Below, piece by piece: positions 44,744-54,586 of a DNA stretch of 64,000 nucleotides. The notes under the pieces are model-generated. The model was not told where the DNA came from. It worked only from the letters and a program-made list of their open reading frames with translations, and did not search any database. This stretch comes from an uncultured Porphyromonadaceae bacterium (GTDB taxonomy: Bacteria > Bacteroidota > Bacteroidia > Bacteroidales > Barnesiellaceae), in contig UPYI01000007.1 in assembly GCA_900538555.1 (NCBI GenBank), forward strand, positions 62,001-126,000, read 5' to 3'. Numbering within the stretch: position 1 is the stretch's first letter; each line of letters starts with the position of its first letter. The translations under genes and the position numbers were made by a program.

Positions 44744-45418
44744 ATGCGTATAGATATAATTACCGTATTGCCCGAATTGCTTGAAAGTCCGTTGAACCAC
44801 TCTATTCTGAAACGGGCGCAGGACAAGGGGCTGGCAGAGATCGTCGTTCATAACCTGCGTGATTATACGTTGGACAAACATCGCCGGGTGGATGACTATC
44901 CGTTTGGCGGTGAAGCTGGTATGGTCATGCAGATCGAACCGGTAGACCGGGCTATCACTCATTTGAAAAGCCAGCGCGAATACGATGAGGTGATTTTCAC
45001 GACTCCCGACGGGGAAAAATTCGACCAGCCGATGGCTAACCGGCTTTCGTTGGCGGGGAATCTGATTATCTTGTGCGGGCATTACAAAGGGATAGACTAT
45101 CGCATCCGCGAGCATTTTATCACGAAAGAGGTCACGATAGGCGATTATGTGCTGACCGGTGGAGAATTGGCGGCGGCGATCATGTGCGATGCCATTGTCC
45201 GGCTGATTCCCGGAGCTATCGGCGACGAACAGTCCGCCTTGTCCGATTCGTTCCAAGACAATCTGCTGGCACCACCCGTTTATACCCGACCGGCGGAATA
45301 CAAGGGATGGCGGGTTCCGGATGTTTTGCTTTCGGGACATGCCCGCAAAATAGATGAATGGAAATACCAGCAGGCATTGGAACGGACACAACGCTTGCGC
45401 CCCGATCTGCTGAAATAA
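44744..45418 (+). CDS. trmD: tRNA (guanine-37-N1)-methyltransferase
   Basis: The 224-residue SPOUT enzyme methylates G37 of tRNAs that read CNN codons, using S-adenosylmethionine in a trefoil knot. The knot motifs are clear: [12 protein letters not shown] near residue 53, [11 protein letters not shown] near 107 and [12 protein letters not shown] near 133. The length is standard. It marks the change from the pectin locus to housekeeping genes and ends 14 bp from the convergent pgl gene. Confidence 0.97.
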   Translation: MRIDIITVLPELLESPLNHSILKRAQDKGLAEIVVHNLRDYTLDKHRRVDDYPFGGEAGMVMQIEPVDRAITHLKSQREYDEVIFTTPDGEKFDQPMANRLSLAGNLIILCGHYKGIDYRIREHFITKEVTIGDYVLTGGELAAAIMCDAIVRLIPGAIGDEQSALSDSFQDNLLAPPVYTRPAEYKGWRVPDVLLSGHARKIDEWKYQQALERTQRLRPDLLK

Positions 45419-45432
45419 TTTCCGTGACCGGT

Positions 45433-46161
45433 TTATCGGTTGGGATGTAATCCGATCTCGCTGAAAATCGTGATATGTTTCCCTTTCGACAGGATGTAGT
45501 GCGCCGGAGTATCTGTTGCCAGCTCGCCGGTGTAGATCTGTTTTACAATCGATCGTTTTCGTTCGCCTATAAGCGGAATAAGAATTTCGCGGGCTGACAG
45601 GATGGCTTGTCCGGTCAGTGTGATACGGTATTGTCCGCTTTCGGGCTGTACGGCTGGTTCGTATGCCGATCGGGAAACCAGTGCCGACGGATTGCCGGGA
45701 AACAGCGATGCGATATGCCCGTCGCTGCCGATGCCGAGCAGGATGCAATCGAACTGCGGCATCCCCTCTGCCGACAGGCGTACCTCTTCTGTCACCAACC
45801 GGTTGTAACGGGCGGTCTCTTCTGTAATTTCCGCTTCTCCTCGGATCCGGTGGATGTGTGATCCGGGAATATTCACCGGCTTGAAAAATTCGTGCTCAGC
45901 CCAATAGTAGTTGCTCTCTTCGCTCAGTGGCGACACGCACCGTTCGTCTACCCAAAAGAACCGGATGCGGTTCCATATCCGTTCTCCTGCGAAATGTGCA
46001 GTCCAGAGCCTGAACAGATGTTGTGCGGTATCGCCCCCCGATAAGGCTACATAAAACGGTTTCCCCGTGCGTGCCTCTGCGGCGATGATCAAAGTCTGTG
46101 TCAGCGCCGTTAAAGATTTCTCGGCATCGGGATAGAATTGTACCAGTGTGGATTCGTTCAT
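45433..46161 (-). CDS. pgl: 6-phosphogluconolactonase
   Basis: The 242-residue protein hydrolyses 6-phosphogluconolactone, the second step of the oxidative pentose phosphate pathway. It belongs to the NagB/DevB fold: ALSGGDTAQHLFRLW near residue 40, WVDERCVSPLSEESNY near 70 and the LGIGSDGHIASLFPG active-site loop. I take the ATG at 46161 (MNEST), 10 bp after the zwf stop; the ORF extends upstream into zwf but without need. It is third in gnd-zwf-pgl. Confidence 0.95.
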   Translation of the reverse strand: MNESTLVQFYPDAEKSLTALTQTLIIAAEARTGKPFYVALSGGDTAQHLFRLWTAHFAGERIWNRIRFFWVDERCVSPLSEESNYYWAEHEFFKPVNIPGSHIHRIRGEAEITEETARYNRLVTEEVRLSAEGMPQFDCILLGIGSDGHIASLFPGNPSALVSRSAYEPAVQPESGQYRITLTGQAILSAREILIPLIGERKRSIVKQIYTGELATDTPAHYILSKGKHITIFSEIGLHPNR

Positions 46162-46171
46162 GTCGATAGAT

Positions 46172-47662
46172 TTAATGAGGTGTACAGAGTGGGGCGGAGC
46201 AGGCATAGGGGATCAGACCGATTCGGTCTATTTCTTGAAGTCCGGTACTTCCGGCAGGATAAAAATAAAGATCCTCCTCCCCGGTTTTTTCCCAATATTT
46301 GAAAATAGGGGCGAGGAAGTGCCAGCTCGCTTCCAAAGAGTCGGTGCGGGCATAGAGCAACGGGTCGCCGCACATGGCATCGAGCAGTAACCGTTCGTAG
46401 GCATCGGGCAGCCGTTCTTCGTCGAGGGAGTCGTAGAAGAAATCCATGCTGACCTGCCGGACGGTAAATCCTGCGCCCGGCTGTTTCAGCCCGAAGCGCA
46501 GACGGATGCTTTCATCCGGTTGTAGCGTGATGATGAGCTGGTTGCACGAACTGCCGGTACATTCTCCTTTGAACAGTTGCTGCGGGGTCGATCGGAAATG
46601 AATGATGATTTCCGATCGTTTCTCGGACAACCGTTTTCCGGTATAGAAATAAAATGGCACGCCGCCCCACCGCCAGTTGTCGATGTAGAACTTCATGGCG
46701 ATACAAGTCTCCGTAAGCGAATCGGGTGCAATATCCTTTTCGTCCCGGAATCCTTTCATGTCGCCTTTTTCCGATGCCGTGTACTGTCCGCGCACGACGT
46801 TCTGGGCAACGCTTCGAGAGGTGAGCGGACGCAGAGCCCGGAATACTTTTACAATCTCGTCGCGGATCGACTCGGTGTCGAATGCCGATGGCGGCTCCAT
46901 GGCTACGAAAGCCATGAGTTGCATCAGGTGGTTCTGTACCATGTCACGCAAAGCTCCGGCGGTATCGTAGTATTTGCCGCGTTCCTCTACACCTAATGTT
47001 TCGGTCGCCGAGATCTCGATGCGGTCGATGTAGTTCCGGTTCCACAGAGGTTCCCAGATTCCGTTTGCGAATCGGAGGACAAGAATATTCTGTACGGTCT
47101 CTTTCCCCAGAAAATGGTCGATGCGGTACACCTCTTTTTCCGGAAATATTTTTTGCAGGAGCCGGTCGATTCGCCGGGCATCCGCTTCGTTTCGTCCGAA
47201 CGGTTTTTCGACGATGATTCGTCGCCAGCCGTCCGGAGATTGATGTTGTCCGCAACTTTTCAGACACGACGGGATCACTTCGTATAATTCGGGAGGAGTG
47301 GCGAGGTAAAACAAGATGTTGTTGTCGATTCCGGCTGACCGGCGGAGCTCCTCCACTTTGTCGAACAATTCGGGATATGCGTCGCACTGCGAAGTCTCGA
47401 TCGGGAAATAATAGACCTGTTGTAGAAATCTATTGACGGTCTGCGGGGCGATCTCCTCGGCGACGGATGTCAGCTCGGTGCGTAGCCGCAGTCGGAAAGC
47501 TTCGGAATCCTGTCGGGTGCGGGATACGCCGATAATTAGGAATGTATCCGGCAATAATCCGCGATAAAACAGGTGCAGCAGGGCGGGGACGAGTTTCCGT
47601 CGGGTCAGGTCGCCCGACGCTCCGAATATCATCAGTATTTGGTTGGGAATTTTTCGCTTCAT
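46172..47662 (-). CDS. zwf: Glucose-6-phosphate 1-dehydrogenase
   Basis: The 496-residue enzyme oxidises glucose 6-phosphate to the lactone and makes NADPH. The N-terminal nucleotide-binding motif GASGDLTRRKLVPAL, the EKPFG loop and the signature RIDHFLGKE containing the catalytic region are all present. It lies between gnd (30-bp gap) and pgl (10-bp gap), so all three oxidative steps form one operon. Confidence 0.97.
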   Translation of the reverse strand: MKRKIPNQILMIFGASGDLTRRKLVPALLHLFYRGLLPDTFLIIGVSRTRQDSEAFRLRLRTELTSVAEEIAPQTVNRFLQQVYYFPIETSQCDAYPELFDKVEELRRSAGIDNNILFYLATPPELYEVIPSCLKSCGQHQSPDGWRRIIVEKPFGRNEADARRIDRLLQKIFPEKEVYRIDHFLGKETVQNILVLRFANGIWEPLWNRNYIDRIEISATETLGVEERGKYYDTAGALRDMVQNHLMQLMAFVAMEPPSAFDTESIRDEIVKVFRALRPLTSRSVAQNVVRGQYTASEKGDMKGFRDEKDIAPDSLTETCIAMKFYIDNWRWGGVPFYFYTGKRLSEKRSEIIIHFRSTPQQLFKGECTGSSCNQLIITLQPDESIRLRFGLKQPGAGFTVRQVSMDFFYDSLDEERLPDAYERLLLDAMCGDPLLYARTDSLEASWHFLAPIFKYWEKTGEEDLYFYPAGSTGLQEIDRIGLIPYACSAPLCTPH

Positions 47663-47692
47663 ATCCGATACGTTTAGATTCGTGTAGTAAAA

Positions 47693-49108
47693 TCATCGAT
47701 CCCAGTCGGTGTGGAAAAATTGTTTTTCCGGCTGGTCGTTGCGTTCGTAGGTATGTGCTCCGAAAAAATCGCGTTGCGCCTGTATCAGCGAGGTGGGCAG
47801 TTGCTGCCGTCGCAGGGCGTCGAAATAGGCGATACCGCCCGATAGGCAGGGTACGGCGACACCGCTTTGTATGGCGGTGGAAACGACTTCTCGCCATGCC
47901 GGAAGTAATGATACAAGCCGGTCGCGGAACTTATCGGCAAACAGCATGTCGCTCAATTCCGGTTGGTTGTCGTAGGCTTCGGCGATTTCCGCAAGAAACC
48001 GGGAGCGGATGATACACCCTTCACGCCAGATCGTGGCGATAGAGGCGAGCGGCAGATGCCAGCCGTAATCGTCGGAGGCTTGCCGCAGCAGTCCGAACCC
48101 TTGTGCGTATGAGATGAACCGGGCAGCGTAAAGCGCGTTCCCGACCTGTCGGGGCGACAGCTCGACAAAAAATTTCTCTTCCGGATAGTAGCGGGCGGCT
48201 TCCTGTCGGAGCGTTTTTCGGTTGGAGAGTAACCGCATGAATAACGCTTCGGCGATTAGGTTCAGATTGGTTCCCGATTGCAATGCGGCCTCTACGCACC
48301 ATATTCCGGTACCTTTGTTTCCGGCTCTGTCGCTGATCCGGAGCAGGAGCGGTGTTCCGTCCGTATCTTTGTAGCGGAGTATCTTCGGTGTGATTTCGAT
48401 CAGGTAGCTTTGCAGGTCGCCCCGGTTCCACTCGTCGAATATTTCGGCGGTTCGGTCGAGGCTGTTTCCGGCAAGCGACAGCAGATCGAAACATTCGGCA
48501 ATCAGTTGCATGTCGCCGTATTCGATTCCGTTGTGTACCATTTTGACGAAGTGTCCGGAACCGCCGTTGCCCATCCATTCGCAGCAGGGTGTCCCGTCGG
48601 GCAGTTTGGCGGCTATGGCTTGCAATATCGGTCGGATAACCTGCCATGCCTCGATGTTCCCGCCCGGCATGATCGATGCGCCGTGCCGGGCTCCGTATGC
48701 CCCGCCGGATATACCGCATCCGACCATCCGGATTCCTGAGTCGCCGAGCCGTTTCACGCGGCGTTCCGTGTCTTTATAAAACGAATTGCCGCCGTCGATC
48801 ACGATATCGCCGGGGGTTAGAAACGGGAGCAGCTCGTCGATCGTGTCATCGACCGGACTGCCGGCTTTGATCATCAGCAGGACGATACGGGGTGTTTCGA
48901 GTGCGCCGGTCAGATCCCGTAGCGAGCGGGCTGCCGTCAGGTTCGGATTGCTCCCGTTTGCTGCCATGAAGCGCTCTGTCGGATCTTCGCCCGATGGATG
49001 ATGCCGGTTGTAAACAACTGTTTTGAATCCGTTCGAAGCGAGATTCAGAGCTAAGTTTTCTCCCATTGTGCCCAATCCTACGACACCGATGTTTGCCTTT
49101 CTTTCCAT
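47693..49108 (-). CDS. gnd: 6-phosphogluconate dehydrogenase (decarboxylating)
   Basis: The 471-residue enzyme oxidatively decarboxylates 6-phosphogluconate to ribulose 5-phosphate. It starts with the Rossmann motif GVVGLGTMGENLALNLA, has the MVGCGISGGAYGARHG substrate segment, GHFVKMVHNGIEYGDMQ with the catalytic Lys, and the RDFFGAHTYER end. It is first in the gnd-zwf-pgl operon. A clear -7 box was not found in the 202-bp divergent gap upstream. Confidence 0.97.
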   Translation of the reverse strand: MERKANIGVVGLGTMGENLALNLASNGFKTVVYNRHHPSGEDPTERFMAANGSNPNLTAARSLRDLTGALETPRIVLLMIKAGSPVDDTIDELLPFLTPGDIVIDGGNSFYKDTERRVKRLGDSGIRMVGCGISGGAYGARHGASIMPGGNIEAWQVIRPILQAIAAKLPDGTPCCEWMGNGGSGHFVKMVHNGIEYGDMQLIAECFDLLSLAGNSLDRTAEIFDEWNRGDLQSYLIEITPKILRYKDTDGTPLLLRISDRAGNKGTGIWCVEAALQSGTNLNLIAEALFMRLLSNRKTLRQEAARYYPEEKFFVELSPRQVGNALYAARFISYAQGFGLLRQASDDYGWHLPLASIATIWREGCIIRSRFLAEIAEAYDNQPELSDMLFADKFRDRLVSLLPAWREVVSTAIQSGVAVPCLSGGIAYFDALRRQQLPTSLIQAQRDFFGAHTYERNDQPEKQFFHTDWDR

Positions 49109-49234
49109 ATCGAAAATTTATATTTATGTAAACCTGCGGAGGGGGCTGTTTGTTCAAGAAAAAGAGGTGAATATCTGTTTTTGAATTTGCATTTTCCGGA
49201 ATGGAACAGGCTTGTTTGTTAGAGAAAAAATTTT

Positions 49235-49242
49235 TATTTTTG
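49235..49242 (+). promoter_or_regulatory. -7 box for the antiporter gene
   Basis: TATTTTTG lies 69 nt upstream of the start codon, with TTG or TTTG sequences 16-20 nt before it. Confidence 0.5.
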
Positions 49243-49310
49243 CATAAAGTTCGGAATAGAACGCCGGTCGGGAAAGAGACCGGATTGTGGAATAATAAAT
49301 ACGGTGGAAT

Positions 49311-50834
49311 ATGGATTTTTTGAACCCTACAAATTTTTTATTGATAGGCGGTATCTTGTTGTTTATCAGTATTATTGTCAGTAAGGCTGGTGCGAAGTAC
49401 GGTGTGCCGGCGTTGTTGCTGTTCTTGGGGGTCGGCATGGCGGCGGGCTGCGACGGATTCGGAATCGAGTTCAGCAGCAACACGGTCGTGCAGTTCTTGG
49501 GAACGGTGGCTTTGAGCATCATCTTGTTCAGTGGCGGTATGGATACGAAATTCAAGGAGATACGTCCGGTGCTGGCGCCGGGTATCTTGCTGGCTTCGCT
49601 CGGCGTATTGCTCACCACGCTGATCACGGGATATTTCATTTATCTGATATTTTCCATTTCACCCACGGGAATACATTTCTCCCTGCTCGAATCGATGTTG
49701 ATGGCGGCGGTAATGTCGTCTACCGATTCGGCTTCGGTGTTTTCCATTCTGCGTTCGAAGCATGTGGGGCTGAAAGAACGCTTGCGTCCGATGTTGGAAT
49801 TGGAGAGCGGTAGTAACGACCCGATGGCATATCTGCTTACGGTGATTCTGACACAAATTGTCGTAAGCAATTCGGGCATAGGCGATGTTTCATGGGGATA
49901 TACGGCATTTTTATTTGTCGCCCAACTGGTCGTAGGCGGATTGCTGGGTGTGGCATTGGGCTATGCCATCGTCTGGTTCATGAACCGGATCAATCTTTCG
50001 AACGATTCGCTTTATCCGATATTGCTGTTGGCATTCGTATTCTTTGTATTCGCGATAACCGACCTGTTGAAAGGCAACGGCTATCTGGCGGTCTATATTG
50101 CCGGGTTGATGGTCGGAAATAAAAGGCTGGTACATAAACGGAGTATCGCATCGTTCTTCGACGGTTTTACATGGCTGTTCCAGATCGTGATGTTCGTGAT
50201 GCTGGGGTTGCTGGTAGTTCCATCCGAAATGTGGCAGGTAGCCGTTGTCGGATTGCTGATTGCCGTGTTTATGATTTTGGTTGCTCGTCCGGTAGCCGTA
50301 TTCGCTTGTCTGTTGCCTTTCCGCAAATTGTCGTTCCGTGCCCGCACGTATGTCTCTTGGGTGGGGTTACGTGGAGCGGTGCCTATCATTTTTGCGATCT
50401 ATCCGTTGGTGGCGGATCCCGGTAATGAGAATTTCCGCATTATATTCAATATCGTCTTCTTTATCACTATCGTGTCGTTGCTGTTGCAGGGAACTACGGT
50501 CAATCTGATGGCGAAATGGTTGGGACTGTCGGAAGAATATACCGACAAAAAAGAGTTCAATGTCAATTTGCCGGACGAAATCAAATCGGCGATGTCGGAG
50601 GTGGAGGTGATACCTTCGGCTCTTGCCAATGGCGACAAGCTGATGAACTTCGCTTTGCCCGACAATACGTTGGTCGTAATGGTGAAACGCGACGGACATT
50701 ACTTTGTGCCGAAAGGACATACCCGGTTGAAGGTGAATGACAAGTTGCTGCTGATCTCCGACAACGACGAGGAACTGATGGAAGCCTATAAGACATTAGG
50801 CATCAGTAAGTTCTCGATAGAGAAGAATAAATAA
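49311..50834 (+). CDS. CvrA/NhaP2-type K+/H+ (Na+/H+) antiporter
   Basis: The 507-residue protein has about 12 membrane segments of the CPA1 family, with the ion-site neighbourhood SSTDSASVFSILR near residue 145 and ELESGSNDPMAYLL near 163. A TrkA-C domain at about 415-500 suggests regulation by nucleotide or ion binding. Its annotation in related genomes is potassium/proton antiporter or cell volume regulation protein A. It is monocistronic and followed by a terminator shared with the convergent flavodoxin gene. Confidence 0.92.
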   Translation: MDFLNPTNFLLIGGILLFISIIVSKAGAKYGVPALLLFLGVGMAAGCDGFGIEFSSNTVVQFLGTVALSIILFSGGMDTKFKEIRPVLAPGILLASLGVLLTTLITGYFIYLIFSISPTGIHFSLLESMLMAAVMSSTDSASVFSILRSKHVGLKERLRPMLELESGSNDPMAYLLTVILTQIVVSNSGIGDVSWGYTAFLFVAQLVVGGLLGVALGYAIVWFMNRINLSNDSLYPILLLAFVFFVFAITDLLKGNGYLAVYIAGLMVGNKRLVHKRSIASFFDGFTWLFQIVMFVMLGLLVVPSEMWQVAVVGLLIAVFMILVARPVAVFACLLPFRKLSFRARTYVSWVGLRGAVPIIFAIYPLVADPGNENFRIIFNIVFFITIVSLLLQGTTVNLMAKWLGLSEEYTDKKEFNVNLPDEIKSAMSEVEVIPSALANGDKLMNFALPDNTLVVMVKRDGHYFVPKGHTRLKVNDKLLLISDNDEELMEAYKTLGISKFSIEKNK

Positions 50835-50861
50835 CAGCGGCGAGTCATCCGGTCCGGTCTG

Positions 50862-50963
50862 TTGTATCGCCATCGGATTTCGGGCTAAGTCGTTTACGTC
50901 GGTAAGCATCTGCCGCTTTCATCCTCAGCGCTTTGTATTTTAGACATTCTTACATACCGAAAC
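50862..50963. repeat. Second copy of the second intergenic repeat family
   Basis: CTAAGTCGTTTACGTCGGTA, CTTTCATCCTCAGCGCTTTG and TAGACATTCTTACATACCGA align with 16643-16790. It again ends at a terminator hairpin. Confidence 0.6.
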
Positions 50964-51003
50964 GGAGTTGCATCGAAAAATTAATCTCGGTGCAACTCCG
51001 TTT
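50960..51003. terminator. Bidirectional terminator between antiporter and flavodoxin
   Basis: AAACGGAGTTGCA (50960-50972) pairs exactly with TGCAACTCCGTTT (50991-51003). Confidence 0.8.
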
Positions 51004-51032
51004 GTTTTGAGGGGCGTAGGGCGATCTCCCGA

Positions 51033-51551
51033 TTAAACCGGGCATCGGGCTTCGCATTCCGCTTTGATTTGGGCTACCCAATATTCCAGTCTGTTTTCTG
51101 TTTTTTCGGGTTCGTTCACTTCGTCGAGGAGCAACCCGAGAAACTGTCCGCCGACGAAAGCTTTCGATTCGTCGAAAGTATAACTGCCCCCTTCGTATTT
51201 TCCGATAAAGCGGGCACAGGTTTTCTGCATCCGTTCGTACAGGATACCTACCGCGTCGCAAAACGTATTGCTCATGGTTTCGTCACCGCAACCGAACAGG
51301 GCGATCGATTTGCCGGCGAGATCGAGACTTTCCGCACCGTCGATGAAGTCGTACCAGTCGTCTTGCAGGTCGCCGTTACCCCAAGTCGAGCTGCCCAGCA
51401 ACAGCAGGTCGTACTTGCCCAGATCGGAGGGTGCGCTGTGGGCTACATCGTGGACGTCGCTATCGTTTACATTCAACATTTTGGCAAGCCGGAAAGCCAC
51501 TTCTTCCGTGTTGCCGGTCGAGGAGCCGTAGAAGATACCGATTTTTTTCAT
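51033..51551 (-). CDS. fldA: Long-chain flavodoxin
   Basis: The 172-residue protein carries FMN for low-potential electron transfer. The phosphate loop is GSSTGNTEEVA (residues 9-19), the aromatic isoalloxazine contacts are in STWGNGDLQDDW and GCGDETMSNTF, and the FVGG..LLLD segment with the extra loop marks a long-chain flavodoxin. It is monocistronic. It probably serves pyruvate:flavodoxin oxidoreductase or radical enzymes, which are not in this window. Confidence 0.95.
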   Translation of the reverse strand: MKKIGIFYGSSTGNTEEVAFRLAKMLNVNDSDVHDVAHSAPSDLGKYDLLLLGSSTWGNGDLQDDWYDFIDGAESLDLAGKSIALFGCGDETMSNTFCDAVGILYERMQKTCARFIGKYEGGSYTFDESKAFVGGQFLGLLLDEVNEPEKTENRLEYWVAQIKAECEARCPV

Positions 51552-51808
51552 AACGAAAACAGATTAGACCGGACAGGGATGATGTGTCACCCTTGCATTC
51601 CGGTGGAAATGAATGAATAAATATAACGTGTGCCGGATCGTTCCCCGGTTTGGGAAACGGTCTCGTTCACGAAGTAGAAACAACCTGTTCGGCGCGTTTG
51701 TTCGGGACGAAACAGAAGAGCCGGTTTGGCGGTTGTTTATCAACAAAATGACCTGTCGGAATAAAAAGCGAATGCGCTTGTTTTTTTTCGAAAAGTTTAT
51801 GGCTCGCA

Positions 51809-51842
51809 TTTGTTTCCGAACGGATTAAATTTTGTAATTTTG
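51809..51842 (+). promoter_or_regulatory. purH promoter
   Basis: TTTG (51809-51812) and TAATTTTG (51835-51842) match the -33 and -7 boxes, 28 nt before the ATG at 51870. The remaining 51552-51808 gap shows nothing else. Confidence 0.6.
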
Positions 51843-51869
51843 TGCCTATTAAATGGTATAGATTGTTAT

Positions 51870-53393
51870 ATGGCTGAAAACAAGAAAATTAAAACCGCTC
51901 TTGTGTCGGTTTTCCACAAGGACGGATTGGACGAGATTTTGAAAATGTTACATGCCGACGGCGTGCAGTTTATTTCGACCGGAGGTACCCAACAATTTAT
52001 CGAATCGCTGGGCATCCCTTGCGGGGCGGTAGAAGACCTTACCGGATATCCCTCGATTTTGGGCGGTCGGGTAAAGACATTGCATCCGAAAGTATTCGGC
52101 GGTATATTGAACCGTCGCGAGAATGCTCAGGATCAGGAGCAGATTGCGACTTACGAAATCCCTTCGATCGACTTGGTGATCGTCGATCTCTATCCGTTCG
52201 AAGAAACGGTGGCATCGGGCGCCGACGAAAGTGCGATCATTGAAAAGATAGATATAGGCGGTATCTCGTTGATACGGGCGGCTGCCAAAAATTATAAGGA
52301 TGTGACGATTGTAGCGTCGAAAGCGCAATATGCACCGTTACTGAACCTGTTGAAAGAAAAAGGCGCGAATACTTCGATCGACGATCGGCGTTGGTTTGCC
52401 AAAGAAGCATTTGCGGTATCGTCGGCTTACGACAGCGCGATCTTCAACTATTTCGACGGCGAGGATGCTTCGGCTTTCCGTTGTGCCGGCAACCATGCCA
52501 AAGCCCTCCGTTACGGCGAGAACCCGCACCAGAAAGGCGTGTTCTACGGCGATTTCGATGCCATGTTCGAACAATTGCACGGCAAAGAAATATCGTACAA
52601 CAACCTGCTCGATATCGACTCGGCGGTGGCATTGATCTCCGAATTCGACGAACCGACATTCGCTGTATTGAAGCACAATAATGCCTGCGGTCTGGCATCG
52701 CGTTCTACTTTGTTGGAGGCTTGGAACGATGCGTTGGCAGCCGATCCGGTTTCGGCATTCGGCGGTGTGCTGATCGCCAACCGTCCGGTAGATAAAGCTA
52801 CGGCGGAAGAGGTGAACAAAATCTTCTTCGAGGTGATTATCGCTCCGGCTTACGATGCGGAAGCTCTCGAAATATTGGAACAGAAAAAGAACCGGATCAT
52901 ATTGGTTCTGAAAGAAAATAAAATGGCGGCACGTCAGTTCCGTTCGCTGTTGAACGGCGTATTGGTGCAGGATCACGACCTGTATCGCGAATCGCCCGAA
53001 GAACTGAAACAGGTGACCGACAAGGCGGTGACTCCCGAACAAGTCGATGACCTGCTGTTTGCCAATAAAATTGTAAAGCACAGCAAATCGAATGCCATTG
53101 TATTGGCGAAAAACCGTCAGCTTTGTGCCAGCGGTATCGGACAAACCTCGCGTGTCGATGCGTTGAAGCAGGCGATCGAGAAAGCGCATGCGTTCGGCTT
53201 CGACCTGCATGGAGCCGTAATGGCATCCGACGCATTCTTCCCCTTCCCCGATTGTGTGGAGATTGCACATCAGGCAGGTGTGGATACGGTGATACAACCC
53301 GGCGGATCGGTTCGCGACAACCAGACGATCGACTACTGCAACGAAAACGGTATTGCAATGGTGATGACCGGTGTACGGCATTTCAAACATTAA
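51870..53393 (+). CDS. purH: Bifunctional AICAR formyltransferase/IMP cyclohydrolase
   Basis: The 507-residue protein catalyses the last two steps of IMP synthesis. The N-terminal IMP cyclohydrolase domain starts with ALVSVFHKDGL and has the STGGTQQFIES and YPSILGGRVKTLHPK loops. The C-terminal AICAR transformylase contains RYGENPHQKG and the catalytic KHNNACG motif. The start at 51870 follows the -7 box; the longer ORF from 51810 would begin upstream of it. mreB begins 65 bp downstream, so read-through is possible. Confidence 0.97.
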   Translation: MAENKKIKTALVSVFHKDGLDEILKMLHADGVQFISTGGTQQFIESLGIPCGAVEDLTGYPSILGGRVKTLHPKVFGGILNRRENAQDQEQIATYEIPSIDLVIVDLYPFEETVASGADESAIIEKIDIGGISLIRAAAKNYKDVTIVASKAQYAPLLNLLKEKGANTSIDDRRWFAKEAFAVSSAYDSAIFNYFDGEDASAFRCAGNHAKALRYGENPHQKGVFYGDFDAMFEQLHGKEISYNNLLDIDSAVALISEFDEPTFAVLKHNNACGLASRSTLLEAWNDALAADPVSAFGGVLIANRPVDKATAEEVNKIFFEVIIAPAYDAEALEILEQKKNRIILVLKENKMAARQFRSLLNGVLVQDHDLYRESPEELKQVTDKAVTPEQVDDLLFANKIVKHSKSNAIVLAKNRQLCASGIGQTSRVDALKQAIEKAHAFGFDLHGAVMASDAFFPFPDCVEIAHQAGVDTVIQPGGSVRDNQTIDYCNENGIAMVMTGVRHFKH

Positions 53394-53457
53394 GATCCGG
53401 ATTCTTCGATCGGCAAGAACAGATTGATTACGAACAATTAGATATAAGAAACACAGA

Positions 53458-54477
53458 ATGGGATTGTTTTCTTTCACGCAAGAAATTGCGATTGACTTGG
53501 GTACAGCCAATACCATCATTATCCACAACGATAAGATCGTAGTGGACGAACCCTCGGTGGTAGCCCTCGATAAACGGACGGACAAATTGCTCGCCGTAGG
53601 TGAAAAAGCACGTCAGATGCACGAAAAGACGCACGAGAATATTCGTACGATCCGTCCGTTGCGCGATGGTGTGATTGCCGACTTCTATGCCGCCGAGCAG
53701 ATGATCCGCGGTATGGTGAAGATGGTGAACACGAAGAGCCATTGGTTCACGCCTACATTGCGGATGGTGGTTTGTATTCCGTCGGGCAGTACGGAAGTGG
53801 AAATACGTGCCGTCCGCGACTCGTCGGAGCATGCAGGCGGTAGAGATGTATATATGATATACGAACCTATGGCGGCGGCGATCGGTATCGGTCTCGACGT
53901 CGAAGCTCCCGAAGGAAATATGATCGTCGATATAGGCGGCGGCAGCACCGAGATTGCGGTGATTTCGTTGGGAGGTATTGTGACGAATAAGTCGATACGC
54001 ATTGCCGGCGACGATCTGACAGCCGATATACAGGAGTATATGCGTCGTCAGCACAACGTGAAAGTGGGAGAACGCACGGCGGAACGGATAAAAATCAATG
54101 TTGGCTCCGCGCTCACCGAACTGGACAATCCACCCGAAGATTACGTGGTGCATGGTCCTAACCAGATGACTGCGCTGCCTATGGAGGTACCGGTTTCGTA
54201 TCAGGAAGTGTCGCACTGCATCGAAAAGTCGATTTCCAAAATCGAAGCGGCTGTATTGAGTGCGTTGGAAACCACGCCTCCCGAATTGTATGCCGACATT
54301 GTTCGTAACGGTATTTATCTTGCCGGTGGCGGTGCGTTGCTTCGCGGTCTTGACAAGCGTCTGACCGATAAGATCGGTATTCCTTTCCACATCGCCGACG
54401 ACCCGTTGCATGCTGTGGCAAAAGGTACGGGTGTGGCATTGAAGAACATCGACCGCTTCTCTTTCCTGATCCGTTGA
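53458..54477 (+). CDS. mreB: Rod shape-determining protein MreB (actin homologue)
   Basis: The 339-residue actin-like ATPase forms membrane filaments that guide lateral wall synthesis. Phosphate loop 1 is IAIDLGTANTII, phosphate loop 2 is VDIGGGSTEIAV, and the adenosine motif is YLAGGGALLRG, all in family positions. It heads the shape module mreB-mreC-mreD-mrdA-rodA, although a 109-bp gap with a hairpin separates it from mreC. Confidence 0.97.
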   Translation: MGLFSFTQEIAIDLGTANTIIIHNDKIVVDEPSVVALDKRTDKLLAVGEKARQMHEKTHENIRTIRPLRDGVIADFYAAEQMIRGMVKMVNTKSHWFTPTLRMVVCIPSGSTEVEIRAVRDSSEHAGGRDVYMIYEPMAAAIGIGLDVEAPEGNMIVDIGGGSTEIAVISLGGIVTNKSIRIAGDDLTADIQEYMRRQHNVKVGERTAERIKINVGSALTELDNPPEDYVVHGPNQMTALPMEVPVSYQEVSHCIEKSISKIEAAVLSALETTPPELYADIVRNGIYLAGGGALLRGLDKRLTDKIGIPFHIADDPLHAVAKGTGVALKNIDRFSFLIR

Positions 54478-54512
54478 TGCCATACCGAAGATATTGAACA
54501 TTCATAAAACCG

Positions 54513-54557
54513 ACGAGTTACAGAGCTTCGCCCATGTGCGCAAGCTATGTAACTCGT
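54513..54557 (+). other. Hairpin between mreB and mreC
   Basis: ACGAGTTACA (54513-54522) pairs perfectly with TGTAACTCGT (54548-54557), with an inner GCTT/AAGC stem. No T run follows, so it is more likely an RNA processing or stability element than a terminator. Confidence 0.5.
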
Positions 54558-54586
54558 TGCAGTAAACACAAATAGCAGGGCAGCCC

